From Gammaproteobacteria bacterium (lineage in GTDB: Bacteria > Pseudomonadota > Gammaproteobacteria > SG8-11): a DNA stretch of 29,098 bases. The position numbers and the translations under genes are program-made. The stretch covers positions 1 to 29,098 of the forward strand of contig JACQEQ010000154.1 of the NCBI GenBank assembly GCA_016200445.1, read 5' to 3'. Below the pieces are notes generated by a model. The model saw nothing but the letters and a program-made list of their open reading frames with translations, was not told the DNA's origin and did no database searches. This document shows, in pieces, positions 6,581 through 14,625 of the stretch. Every line of letters begins with the position of its first letter. Position 1 is the first letter of the stretch.

Positions 6581-8422
6581 ATGAAAACCAACTTCAACAA
6601 AAAACTATGGTTATTGACAGCACCGCTGGCGGTACTCATGGCCGGTTGCAACAGCAGCGATAACAACACCGACCCGGGCCCCGGCGTGATTGTTCCGCCT
6701 CCGGTGATCATTCCCAACGCAGTTGTAGGTGCTAAAACACCGGTAAATCTTGGCACCGCCGGTAGTTTTGCAATTCTGGCAAAAACCGGAATCTCCACCG
6801 TCCCTGCTTCGGCGGTCACCGGCGACATCGGCGTTAGCCCCATCGCTGCGGCGGCCATCACGGGATTTTCATTAACACTGGACAACTCAGGTACGTTCTC
6901 GACATCAAGTCAGGTGGCCGGTAATGTCTATGCAGCCGACTATACATCCCCCGCGCCTTCTAACTTGGGCACTGCAGTCAGCAACATGGAAGCGGCGTAT
7001 ACCGATGCCGCAGGACGCATAACACCCGACTACACCGAACTCTACAGCGGCGATATCAGCGGAAAAACTTTGGAGCCTGGTCTTTACAAATGGGGCACCG
7101 GGGTTTTGATCTCGACCGACGTTACGCTCAACGGTAACGAGAATGCGATTTGGATTTTCCAGGTTGCAGGTGGAATTACTCAAGCTGCTGGTACCCGCGT
7201 GATCTTGGCGGGCGGTGCTTTGCCTAAGAACATCTTCTGGCAATCTGCCGGGGCAGTAGCACTCGATACCACGGCGCATATGGAAGGTATCGTTCTGTCT
7301 AAAACGGCGATCACTCTGGCCACCGGTGCTACGGTAAACGGCCGGTTGTTGGCACAGACTGCGGTAACGTTAGACACTAGTACCGTCACTCAACCGGGCA
7401 CGCTCGTGGTCGCGGGTGACACCACGGCACCGTCTGCAGTTGCAACGACGCCTGTAGATGCGACGACCGGGGTGGCGCTCAATGCAAACCTCACCGCGAG
7501 CTTCGATGAAGCGATGAATGCGTTAACGATCACCGCCGCAACATTTACGCTCACTCAAGGAACAACGCCGGTACCTGCTGTAGTTACCGTTCTCGACAAT
7601 ATTGCGACCTTGAACCCAGTGAACGATCTCGCGGCTGATACCGCCTTTGTTGCCACATTGACCGCAGGAATGATGGATCTCGCAGGCAATGCCTTGGTTG
7701 TCAAAACCTGGCGATTTAAAACCGCAGCAGCAATCGACCCACTCCCGGGAACAGGCCCGGCAGCGGTGAATCTGGGTACCGCCGGTAGTTTTGCAATTCT
7801 GGCAAAAACCGGTATCTCCACCGTGCCCGCTTCCGCGATCACCGGAGATATCGGTGTGAGCCCCATCGCCGCAACTGCCATCACGGGATTTACGTTAACT
7901 CTGGATAGCACGGGTACATTCTCGACTTCAACTCAAGTGACCGGAAATGTGTTTGCAGCCGACTATGCCTCGCCCACACCTTCTAATCTGGGTACGGCCG
8001 TAAGCAACATGGAAACGGCGTATACCGATGCGGCGGGCCGCGTTAACCCCGATCAGACCGAATATATGGCGGGTGATATCAGCGGCCAAACGTTGGCGCC
8101 TGGTCTTTACAAATGGGGCACCGGCGTTTTGATCTCAACTGACGTCACCCTGAATGGCGGCCCCAACGATACCTGGATTTTCCAGATCGCCGGTGGCGTT
8201 ACCCAGGCTGCTGGTACTCGAGTGATCTTGGCCGGTGGCGCCCTGCCCAAGAACATTTTCTGGCAGACTGCCGGTGGAGTTGTAATGAATACCACCGCGC
8301 ATATGGAAGGCATCATTCTGTCTCAAACCGCAATCACTCTGGGCACGGGCGCAACCGTGAACGGCCGCTTGCTGGCACAGACGGCGGTGACCTTAGATAC
8401 AAGCACCGTGACTCAGCCGTAA
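6581..8422 (+). CDS. Ice-binding-like (DUF3494) lipoprotein with two DUF3494 domains and a Big_5-type Ig domain
   Basis: The 613-residue product starts with a lipoprotein signal ending LMAGC (Cys23), so it is probably anchored in a membrane and surface exposed. After a Pro-rich linker come DUF3494 domain 1 (about 54-274), an Ig-like Big_5 type domain with VDATTGVALNANLTASFDE and LAGNALV (about 283-386), and DUF3494 domain 2 (about 393-613). Both DUF3494 copies show LGTAGSFAILAKTGISTV, TGDIGVSPIAA, NIFWQ and the final NGRLLAQTAVTLDTSTVTQP. DUF3494 folds as a beta-solenoid; some members bind ice, and others are thought to act in adhesion. The domain copies are close at DNA level, a recent duplication. 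A ribosome binding site (AGAGAG) lies 6-11 bases before the ATG. A strong terminator follows. Confidence 0.93.
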   Translation: MKTNFNKKLWLLTAPLAVLMAGCNSSDNNTDPGPGVIVPPPVIIPNAVVGAKTPVNLGTAGSFAILAKTGISTVPASAVTGDIGVSPIAAAAITGFSLTLDNSGTFSTSSQVAGNVYAADYTSPAPSNLGTAVSNMEAAYTDAAGRITPDYTELYSGDISGKTLEPGLYKWGTGVLISTDVTLNGNENAIWIFQVAGGITQAAGTRVILAGGALPKNIFWQSAGAVALDTTAHMEGIVLSKTAITLATGATVNGRLLAQTAVTLDTSTVTQPGTLVVAGDTTAPSAVATTPVDATTGVALNANLTASFDEAMNALTITAATFTLTQGTTPVPAVVTVLDNIATLNPVNDLAADTAFVATLTAGMMDLAGNALVVKTWRFKTAAAIDPLPGTGPAAVNLGTAGSFAILAKTGISTVPASAITGDIGVSPIAATAITGFTLTLDSTGTFSTSTQVTGNVFAADYASPTPSNLGTAVSNMETAYTDAAGRVNPDQTEYMAGDISGQTLAPGLYKWGTGVLISTDVTLNGGPNDTWIFQIAGGVTQAAGTRVILAGGALPKNIFWQTAGGVVMNTTAHMEGIILSQTAITLGTGATVNGRLLAQTAVTLDTSTVTQP

Positions 8423-8467
8423 TACAAACGGCTCGCTACTCAAGCTACGTCATACATTAGTCAGTAC

Positions 8468-8511
8468 GGAAACGGGGCTGCGGAAATATTCCGCAGCCCC
8501 GTTTCCTTTTT
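8468..8511 (+). terminator. Strong intrinsic terminator after DUF3494 gene 1
   Basis: Bases 8468-8485 (GGAAACGGGGCTGCGGAA) pair perfectly with 8489-8506, an 18-bp stem with a 3-base loop, followed by TTTTT. It is a textbook Rho-independent terminator. A mutated copy follows the third DUF3494 gene. Confidence 0.9.
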
Positions 8512-8566
8512 CCATGCAGTGATCAGATCATCCAGGTATTTGCAATTTAGCGAAGACATGCCCCTG

Positions 8567-8599
8567 AAACAAATCGATCCGCAAGGGTCTTTTTTGTTT
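8567..8599 (+). terminator. Second terminator-like hairpin just before promoter site 2
   Basis: GATCC (8576-8580) pairs with GGGTC (8585-8589) around GCAA, then a T run follows (8590-8595). The outer AAACAAA/TTTGTTT can also pair. It resembles the terminator at 10499 in loop and position: both lie 10-12 bases before a shared promoter motif. Confidence 0.5.
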
Positions 8600-8608
8600 C
8601 ATGCGGGA

Positions 8609-8650
8609 GTACGGCAACGAACAGAGCGCCATCGATGAAACGCCTATAAA
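8609..8650 (+). promoter_or_regulatory. Shared promoter motif, site 2 (third DUF3494 copy)
   Basis: GTACGGCAACGAACAGAG (8609-8626) is followed by TATAAA at 8645-8650, again exactly 36 bases after the motif start. The target ATG at 8737 is 128 bases from the motif start. The promoter is intact although the gene it serves is broken. Confidence 0.7.
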
Positions 8651-8736
8651 TGAAGGCTCACATGGAACGAGTGCATATCAAAACACGAGCAACATGCCGG
8701 TTTCCATTTCGCTTTTCACAGGTAGGAGAGATTCAC

Positions 8737-9412
8737 ATGCAACAGATATTCAACAAGAAATTATGGTTACTGGCCGCGCCCTTAGCGTCTGGCAAAAACT
8801 GGAATCTCTACTGTTCCCGCATCGGCGGTCACCGGCGATATCGGTGTGAGCCCGATCGCTGCGACGGCGATTACAGGCTTTTCGTTGACCTTGGATAGCT
8901 CCGGCGCCTTTGCGACTTCTCCTCAGGTCGTCGGAAAAGCGTATGCAGCCGACTATGCGTCGCCCACGCCGTCTAACTTGGGTACGGCAGTCAGCAACAT
9001 GGAGGCGGCGTATACCGATGCGGCCGGGCGAGTAACGCCCGACTACACCGAACTGTACAGCGGCGATATCGGCGGACAAACTTTGATTCCTGGTCTTTAC
9101 AAATGGGGCACCGGAGTTTTGATCTCAACCGACGTCACCCTCAAAGGCGGCCCCAACGATGTCTGGATTTTCCAGATTGCGGGCGGCATTACCCAGGCTG
9201 CTGGAACGCGCGTCATCTTGGCCAGCGGTGCGCTGCCAAAAAACATCTTCTGGCAGAGTGCCGGTGCGGTTGCACTAAATACGACGGCGCACATGGAAGG
9301 CATCGTCCTGTCTAAAACGGCAATTACTCTGTCCACGGGCGCCACCGCGAACGGCAGGTTGCTGGCACAGTCCGCCGTGTCCTTGGACACCAGCACCGTA
9401 ACGCAACCGTAA
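8737..9412 (+). pseudogene. DUF3494 lipoprotein copy with internal frame-shifting deletion
   Basis: The ATG at 8737, after a GGTAGGAGAG ribosome binding site, opens MQQIFNKKLWLLAAPLA, matching the signal of the 6581 gene. The sequence then jumps directly to the part encoding LAKTGISTVPASAVTG, but in another frame. Compared with the 6581 gene about 48 codons are missing: the lipobox cysteine, the Pro-rich linker and the first strand of the domain (VNLGTAGSFAI). From there the DUF3494 frame is open to the TAA at 9412. Translation from 8737 would stop after about 53 residues. A GTG at 8846 could start a 188-residue remnant without signal. It is called a pseudogene; its promoter motif and terminator remain. 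Confidence 0.85.
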
Positions 9413-9455
9413 GGCTTTTGATTGTAATTATTATAAGTCAAGACCGGCATAGTAC

Positions 9456-9507
9456 GGAACGAGCGGGGCTTCGGGAAATATTCCGCAGCCCCGTTTCCGT
9501 TTTCACT
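9456..9507 (+). terminator. Intrinsic terminator after third DUF3494 copy
   Basis: CGGGGCTTCGGGAA and TTCCGCAGCCCCG form a long stem with a mismatch and a 3-base loop, followed by T-rich sequence. It is clearly the same element as the terminator at 8468, with a few changes in the left arm. Confidence 0.75.
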
Positions 9508-9521
9508 CGTTTGTTTTTTGT

Positions 9522-9563
9522 GTACGGCGGCGAACAGTGAGGATTGTGCAAAAGGTCTACAAA
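9522..9563 (+). promoter_or_regulatory. Shared promoter motif, site 3 (single-domain DUF3494 gene)
   Basis: GTACGGCGGCGAACAGTG (9522-9539) is followed by TACAAA at 9558-9563, at the same 36-base offset. The ATG at 9650 is 128 bases from the motif start. Confidence 0.7.
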
Positions 9564-9649
9564 TACTCACTCACACGGATGTGAGCGTTTCAAGGAACAA
9601 GGAACGTAATGCTTTAAACATCGGTTCTCACACTAAACAGAGGCTACAC

Positions 9650-10477
9650 ATGAAAGGGAATATCACCATGAATTATCATCAAAAGTATTTCACCAAGAGC
9701 TTGTTAGCAACTGCTGTGTTGCTGGGCAGCGTCTCCACGGCATTCGCCGCTGCGCCACTACTGGGCACGGCTGCGGGATTCGCGATTCTCGGTGGTTCAG
9801 CGGTCACCTGTACCGCAGGTGTAGTTGCCGGCGACGCAGGCGTCTCACCCGGCAGCGCATTTACCAATACTGGCTGCACCTACGCGGGCAATACGCCGCC
9901 TGCAACTACACCATTTGCCGCTCAGGCACGCGCTGATTTCCTCACCGCATACGCCGATCTTCAGTCACAGGCGGTGTCGTGCACCTATATGTTGGGCACC
10001 ACGCTTGCGGGCGAGACACTTGCTCCTGGCGTCTATTGTCTCGATGCCGTAGCCAAAACCGGTACGTTAACACTGAACGGCCCTGCGGATGGGGTTTGGG
10101 TATTTCTCGTTGATGGCGCATTCACAGCGACCGACTTCACCGTCGCCATGGCCGGCGGCGGGCTGCCATGCAATGTGTTCTGGGCACCGAGTGCCGCAGC
10201 AACATTGACGACATCGGCGCTCAAGGGAAACATTCTTGCGGGCAACACCACCGTCGGTTCGATCACTTTGACTGGCGGGACGATGGCCGGTCGCGCTTTA
10301 GCCGGTGTGGCTGTGACGATGACAGGTGCTAGCGTGATTGGCTGTGGCGTTCTGACTGCTTCTTCGCTGCCAGGATCCGTAGTGCCGGGTCCGGTAGTGC
10401 CGCCCTCGACTTCATGCTCCGACGATGAGCACGATGGACATGATGACTCTAATCATCGCAACCGCTCGCACAATTAA
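9650..10477 (+). CDS. Secreted single-domain DUF3494 (ice-binding-like) protein with Asp/His-rich tail
   Basis: The 275-residue product has a Sec signal peptide ending near AFA-AAP, cleaved by signal peptidase I, and no lipobox. One DUF3494 domain follows (about 36-240) with LLGTAAGFAILGGSAVTCT, GDAGVSPGSAF, the LAPGVYC turn and CNVFWAPSAAATLT. Unlike the lipoprotein copies it has several cysteines, possibly disulfides. The C-terminus is Pro/Val-rich, then ends in CSDDEHDGHDDSNHRNRSHN, a polar, potentially metal-binding tail. The ATG at 9650 follows AGAGG with good spacing; the ATG at 9668 is an alternative. It is more divergent than the other DUF3494 copies, but its promoter carries the same motif, and a broken S8 protease lies downstream. 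Ice binding is possible, not shown. Confidence 0.9.
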   Translation: MKGNITMNYHQKYFTKSLLATAVLLGSVSTAFAAAPLLGTAAGFAILGGSAVTCTAGVVAGDAGVSPGSAFTNTGCTYAGNTPPATTPFAAQARADFLTAYADLQSQAVSCTYMLGTTLAGETLAPGVYCLDAVAKTGTLTLNGPADGVWVFLVDGAFTATDFTVAMAGGGLPCNVFWAPSAAATLTTSALKGNILAGNTTVGSITLTGGTMAGRALAGVAVTMTGASVIGCGVLTASSLPGSVVPGPVVPPSTSCSDDEHDGHDDSNHRNRSHN

Positions 10478-10498
10478 GCCTGTGTTTTAGTTCCTATA

Positions 10499-10530
10499 GA
10501 AAAGGACCCGTAAGGGTTCTTTTCTTTTTC
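10499..10530 (+). terminator. Intrinsic terminator after secreted DUF3494 gene
   Basis: GAAAAGGACCC (10499-10509) pairs with GGGTTCTTTTC (10514-10524), with one G-T pair, around GTAA, followed by TTTTTC. Confidence 0.75.
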
Positions 10531-10540
10531 AAGGCGCTGC

Positions 10541-10582
10541 GTATGGTAGCGAACAGTGTCCGCTGGAATTATCAGTTATTTT
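10541..10582 (+). promoter_or_regulatory. Shared promoter motif, site 4 (S8 protease)
   Basis: GTATGGTAGCGAACAGTG (10541-10558) differs from sites 1-3 at two positions of the first half. TATTTT occurs at 10577-10582, at the same 36-base offset. The protease ATG at 10637 is 96 bases from the motif start. Confidence 0.6.
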
Positions 10583-10636
10583 ATATCACTTCGAACCATT
10601 AGCAGCACAGCCCTATTTCTAGCCTAGGAAATGCCC

Positions 10637-11876
10637 ATGAGATGGATTTACGCACGTACAACAAAAGCGCGCATCGACACCGTTTGCGTCGCCATGTCGC
10701 TCATTGCCGCCGTGATGACGCAATCGGCGATGGCTGCAACCACGGTTCCAGCCTCGGTAATGGATGAGGTGCTGGCGGGCAACGCTCAAGACCTGATCGT
10801 GTTATTCGAAACGGCTAAGGCCGCACCCGCTGTGCCTAAATTGCGAACTGCAACCCGCGTAGAGATCGTTAGTCACAACGATGACGGCAATGAGCATGAT
10901 GACAATGAAGATGAAGATGCCGCTGAAATTCTGGCCCATAAAGTTAAGCACTACCGCAAAATCAAAGCACGCGCGTTGCATGCCATCGGTACATCGGGAA
11001 TTTCTGCGCAGCAGGATTACACCTATCTTCCCATGATACATGTCCGCGTTGAGAATCTCGCCGCATTGCAAAATTTGCTGAGTAATGCGGATGTTGTTGC
11101 CGTGTATGTCAACACAGCGCACCAACATGCGCTCCTCGAGAGCTTGCCATTCATCGGGCAACCGAGCGCTCAGTCACTAGGAAAAACCGGCGCAGGAACC
11201 ACCGTCGCGGTGTTGGACACGGGTATTAACTACACTCTTGCCGAATTTGGCGCCTGCACCTCGCCGGGGCTACCCGCCGGATGCCGCGTGCCGGTGGCTA
11301 TCGACTTTGCGATCGAAGATAACCTGCTGGACGACAGCGGGCACGGCACCAATGTCGCGGCCATCGTCGCTGCGGTGGCGCCGGGCACGCGCATCGCCGC
11401 ACTCGACATTTATACCAGCGGTTATACGTTTACCGCCGATATCATCGCAGCCATCAATTGGTCGATCGCGAATCAGGCGCTCTACAACATCGTTGCGATT
11501 AATCTGAGCTTGGGCGACGGTGCCGACAACGCCATCGAATGTCCGGGCTCCTGGGCAACTGCACCCTTCGCCGATGCGCGTGCAGCAGGCATCCTGCACT
11601 GATCTCGCCACCTGTTTTTCGAACAGCGCGGCCACGTTAACGCTGATGGCGCCAGGTTATAACATCAATGCAGGGGGCTATAACTTGACTGGAACATCCC
11701 AGGCCGCTGGCTTTGTCGCAGGTGCGGTGGAGGTACTGCGCGCAGCGGATGCTTTTCCGGCCGAAACGCTCGACCAAACCGTGGCGCGTATGCAAAACAC
11801 CGGCGACCTGACGTCCGATCCGAAAAATGGCCGCATCATACCGCGCCTGAATCTCGGCCGTGCGGTCATGCCATAG
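10637..11876 (+). pseudogene. Subtilisin-like S8 serine protease, broken by internal deletion
   Basis: The first open frame (to 11602) has a signal peptide ending near AMA, a propeptide-like region with an acidic insert HNDDGNEHDDNEDEDAAE, then catalytic Asp (VAVLDTGIN, Asp194) and His (DDSGHGTNVAA, His236). After DARAAGIL the frame ends in TGA. Family sequence resumes one frame over as TDLATCFSNSA, with the catalytic Ser motif GTSQAAG and the end LNLGRAVMP at 11876. The part between, which normally carries the oxyanion Asn (AAGN), is gone, so an out-of-frame deletion of some tens of codons is inferred. The product would lack Ser and Asn and be inactive. The ATG at 10637 has AGGAA six bases upstream; the ATG at 10631 is too close to it. 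Confidence 0.88.
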
Positions 11877-11945
11877 CGATAGTATAGGAACCATGTTCTG
11901 ACATTAACCTGGGGCCTGGGTAACCGGATTAAGAGGCGTTAACCC

Positions 11946-12263
11946 ATGTCGAAAAAAACCTTTGTTGCCGGGCTCTTCACTACGCCAGATGAGAACGAAC
12001 CGGCTCTGAACGACGAGCATAGTTTTTACTACAACCATTCAAGCGTGCGTCGTCGTGACCCGGTTAAGCCAAGCATTTTTTGGCGCAGGCTGTGGGGCAA
12101 GCTGCTTTGGTTCTCGGTCTTTACATCTCCAGTAATCGTAACCTGCGTAATCGCAGGCAGGTTGGCCGCAGCGCTCCTCGCCGCCTGGGAATTCGCCATG
12201 ATGCTTGTAGTTCTGATGATGATGGGCGCACGTCTTTGCAGTGTCGTTAAGGAAGGGCAATGA
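11946..12263 (+). CDS. Small membrane protein at head of oleate hydratase operon
   Basis: The 105-residue product has a polar N-terminal half (about 1-50, including SFYYNHSSVRRRDP). Two hydrophobic segments follow, about 54-72 and 76-94, and a short basic tail. No family is recognised. Its TGA overlaps the ATG of the SDR gene (ATGA), so the two are almost certainly translated together. It may anchor or localise the downstream enzymes at the membrane where fatty acids are handled; that is inference from position only. Confidence 0.65.
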   Translation: MSKKTFVAGLFTTPDENEPALNDEHSFYYNHSSVRRRDPVKPSIFWRRLWGKLLWFSVFTSPVIVTCVIAGRLAAALLAAWEFAMMLVVLMMMGARLCSVVKEGQ

Positions 12264-13021
12264 AAAAGCTGGCTGACAAAACCGTGTTTATCACCGGCGG
12301 GTTGTCAGGCATAGGAAGAGCATGTGCGCTTGCAGCGGCGAAGGAGGGCGCACATGTCGCAATCGCCTACCGGAAATCTGCTGCTGCAGCGATTGCAGTC
12401 GAAGATATGAAATATCGAATTCCCAACGCTTTTTTTATTGACTGCGATGTATCTGTATTTGCTCAAGTACAAGCCGCTGTAGAAAAAGTGGTCAGCATGT
12501 TTGGCAAGCTCGATGTCGCTCTGAATTGCGCGGGCATCGGCGGCGAGCCGAACAAACTGGGCGAAATGTCCGAGCACGCTTGGCTCAAGGTGATGGGCAT
12601 CAATCTGAGCGGCGTGTTCAATTGCATGCGGCATGAACTGGCGCAAATGGAGAAACAAAAATCCGGCGTAATCGTCAATATGTCGTCTATTTTAGGCAAA
12701 GTAGGCTTCGCCGGTGCAGCACATTATGTCGCAGCAAAACACGGTGTAATCGGGCTGACACAAACCGCCGCACTGGAATATGCCAAGGAAGGAATACGCA
12801 TCAACGCAATTTGTCCCGGGTTTATCGATACGCCGATGATCGCTAAAACCAGCATCGGCAAAAACGCCGGCGTCGAGCAACACATCGTCGGCTTGCATCC
12901 GATGGGCCGCATCGGTAAGCCGGATGAAATCGCAAACGGTTTTCTGTTTCTCGCGTGCGACGAGAGTTCGTTTATAACCGGCACCACTTTGGAAATTGAT
13001 GGTGGTTTTCTCTCTGAATAA
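12260..13021 (+). CDS. Short-chain dehydrogenase/reductase (SDR)
   Basis: The 253-residue product is a classical SDR in length and motifs: cofactor motif TGGLSGIG (12-19), NCAG (89-92), Asn115, and catalytic Ser143, Tyr156 and Lys160 (YVAAK). The segment ICPGFIDTPM and the end ITGTTLEIDGGF complete the family pattern. It oxidises or reduces alcohol/keto groups with NAD(P)(H). It overlaps the preceding gene by four bases and lies 14 bases before oleate hydratase. An attractive inferred role is oxidation of the 10-hydroxy fatty acid made by that enzyme to the 10-oxo acid, but substrate specificity cannot be read from the sequence. Confidence 0.92.
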   Translation: MKKLADKTVFITGGLSGIGRACALAAAKEGAHVAIAYRKSAAAAIAVEDMKYRIPNAFFIDCDVSVFAQVQAAVEKVVSMFGKLDVALNCAGIGGEPNKLGEMSEHAWLKVMGINLSGVFNCMRHELAQMEKQKSGVIVNMSSILGKVGFAGAAHYVAAKHGVIGLTQTAALEYAKEGIRINAICPGFIDTPMIAKTSIGKNAGVEQHIVGLHPMGRIGKPDEIANGFLFLACDESSFITGTTLEIDGGFLSE

Positions 13022-13035
13022 TTCCACGGGATGAT

Positions 13036-14607
13036 ATGAACAATAAATCCAAGGCCTATCTTGTCGGTGGTGGTATCGGTTCGCTGGCCGCCGCCGCCTT
13101 CATGATCCGTGACGGCAACATCCCCGGCGAAAACATTTCGATTTTCGAAGCGGTCGCTGTCATGGGCGGCAGCTTGGATGGGGCGGGCGAGCCTGTGGGC
13201 GGCTACTCGATACGCGGCGGGCGCATGTTGACCACCGACAACTACGAATGCACCTGGGATCTTTATAAATCGATTCCTTCGCTGCTCAACCCGGGCAAGT
13301 CGGTATTCGACGAAACGGTCGAGTTCAATGCAAAGTTCCAAGCCCATTCGCTGGCGCGGCTGGTGGATTGCCGTCGCGCCAAGCTCCCGGTAACCTCGAT
13401 GGGATTTTCGATGCAGGACCGTATCGAATTGTTGAAGCTCAGCAATACCGACGAACAGGAATTAGGCGCAAGCCGCATCACCGACTGGCTTTCTCCTGGA
13501 TTTTTTACAACGGCATTCTGGGCGATGTGGTCCACCACCTTTGCCTTCCAACCTTGGCACAGCGCGGTCGAATTCAAACGTTACCTGCATCGTTTCATGC
13601 TGGAGTTTACGCGCATCGAAACGCTGGCCGGTGTTAAGCGCACCATCTACAACCAGTACGACTCCATGGTGCTACCTTTGCTGAAATGGCTTAAAGCGCA
13701 CGGTGTGCGTTTAGTGACCGGCTGCCAGGTTACCGATCTTGACAGTAAAACCGAAGACGGCAAATTCGTCGTTACCGGCATTCGGTGTCTATTGCAGGGC
13801 AAGCGCGAGATCATCGCCGTGTACGACGGCGACCTGGTCTTTTTTCAAAATGGCTCCATGACAGATGCGACGAGCTTGGGCTCCATGACCAGCGCACCCG
13901 AGAAGCTGACCAAAATCGATAGTAGCGGTTGGACTCTGTGGGAAAAGCTGGCGGCGGACCGGCCGCAATTCGGTAACCCTGCGGCGTTTAACAGCAGCAT
14001 TGCGCAGTCGTGCTGGGAGTCGTTTACTGTCACGCTGCGAAACCCTGCATTCTTCACCCTGATGCAGCAATTCAGCGGCAATCAGCCCGGCACCGGCGGG
14101 CTAGTCACGTTCAAGGACTCGAACTGGATGCTGTCCATCGTGCTGGCGCATCAACCCCATTTCCATAACCAGCCTGCCGACGTGCAGGTGTTTTGGGGAT
14201 ATGGGTTGTTTCCAGATCGCATCGGAAATTTCGTTGCAAAGCCGATGGACCAGTGCAGCGGCGCGGAAATTTTGCAAGAGCTTTGCGGTCATCTGCGCTT
14301 CGATGCGGAGACCATCGAATCGGCCAACTGCATCCCCTGCCGCATGCCCTACATCACTAGCATGTTCATGCCGCGCCTGCGCAGTGATCGGCCGCCGCCG
14401 GTCCCGGCCAACTCGAAGAATCTCGCATTCGTCAGTCAGTTCGTCGAAATTCAGGATGATGTCGTGTTCACGGTGGAGTATTCGGTGCGCGCGGCGCAGA
14501 TCGCGGTTTATGAACTGCTGGGCATCACACGCAAGCTGCCGCCGGTAACGCCGCATGACAAATCGCTGCGCACGCAGTTCGAGGCGCTGATCAAAGCCTT
14601 TAAATAA
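13036..14607 (+). CDS. ohyA: Oleate hydratase (FAD-dependent, MCRA family)
   Basis: Oleate hydratase adds water across the cis-9 double bond of oleate to give 10-hydroxystearate, with FAD as structural cofactor. The 523-residue product shows the dinucleotide motif VGGGIGSLAAA (10-20), FEAVAVMGGSLDGAG, the RGGR segment (60-63), then ECTWDLYKSIPSL, and long family-wide blocks such as FQPWHSAVEFKRYLHRF and NLAFVSQFVEI. The residue after RGGR is Met64, where well-studied enzymes have the catalytic Glu (RGGRE). The length is near the short end of the family. It is the third gene of an operon with a small membrane protein and an SDR. A GGGATGAT stretch just upstream gives a weak ribosome binding site. 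Confidence 0.93.
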   Translation: MNNKSKAYLVGGGIGSLAAAAFMIRDGNIPGENISIFEAVAVMGGSLDGAGEPVGGYSIRGGRMLTTDNYECTWDLYKSIPSLLNPGKSVFDETVEFNAKFQAHSLARLVDCRRAKLPVTSMGFSMQDRIELLKLSNTDEQELGASRITDWLSPGFFTTAFWAMWSTTFAFQPWHSAVEFKRYLHRFMLEFTRIETLAGVKRTIYNQYDSMVLPLLKWLKAHGVRLVTGCQVTDLDSKTEDGKFVVTGIRCLLQGKREIIAVYDGDLVFFQNGSMTDATSLGSMTSAPEKLTKIDSSGWTLWEKLAADRPQFGNPAAFNSSIAQSCWESFTVTLRNPAFFTLMQQFSGNQPGTGGLVTFKDSNWMLSIVLAHQPHFHNQPADVQVFWGYGLFPDRIGNFVAKPMDQCSGAEILQELCGHLRFDAETIESANCIPCRMPYITSMFMPRLRSDRPPPVPANSKNLAFVSQFVEIQDDVVFTVEYSVRAAQIAVYELLGITRKLPPVTPHDKSLRTQFEALIKAFK

Positions 14608-14625
14608 GGTGTCAGGTAGCGACAG

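Larger units (their letters stand above)
6743..9411 (+). repeat. Three direct repeats of about 640 bp (DUF3494 modules)
   Basis: DUF3494-coding DNA occurs three times in direct orientation, at about 6743-7396, 7766-8420 and 8787-9409. Long stretches are nearly identical by eye, for example CTTTACAAATGGGGCACCGG in all three. The third copy lacks the first roughly 45 bases of the module. Such repeats are substrates for recombination and gene conversion. Confidence 0.85.
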
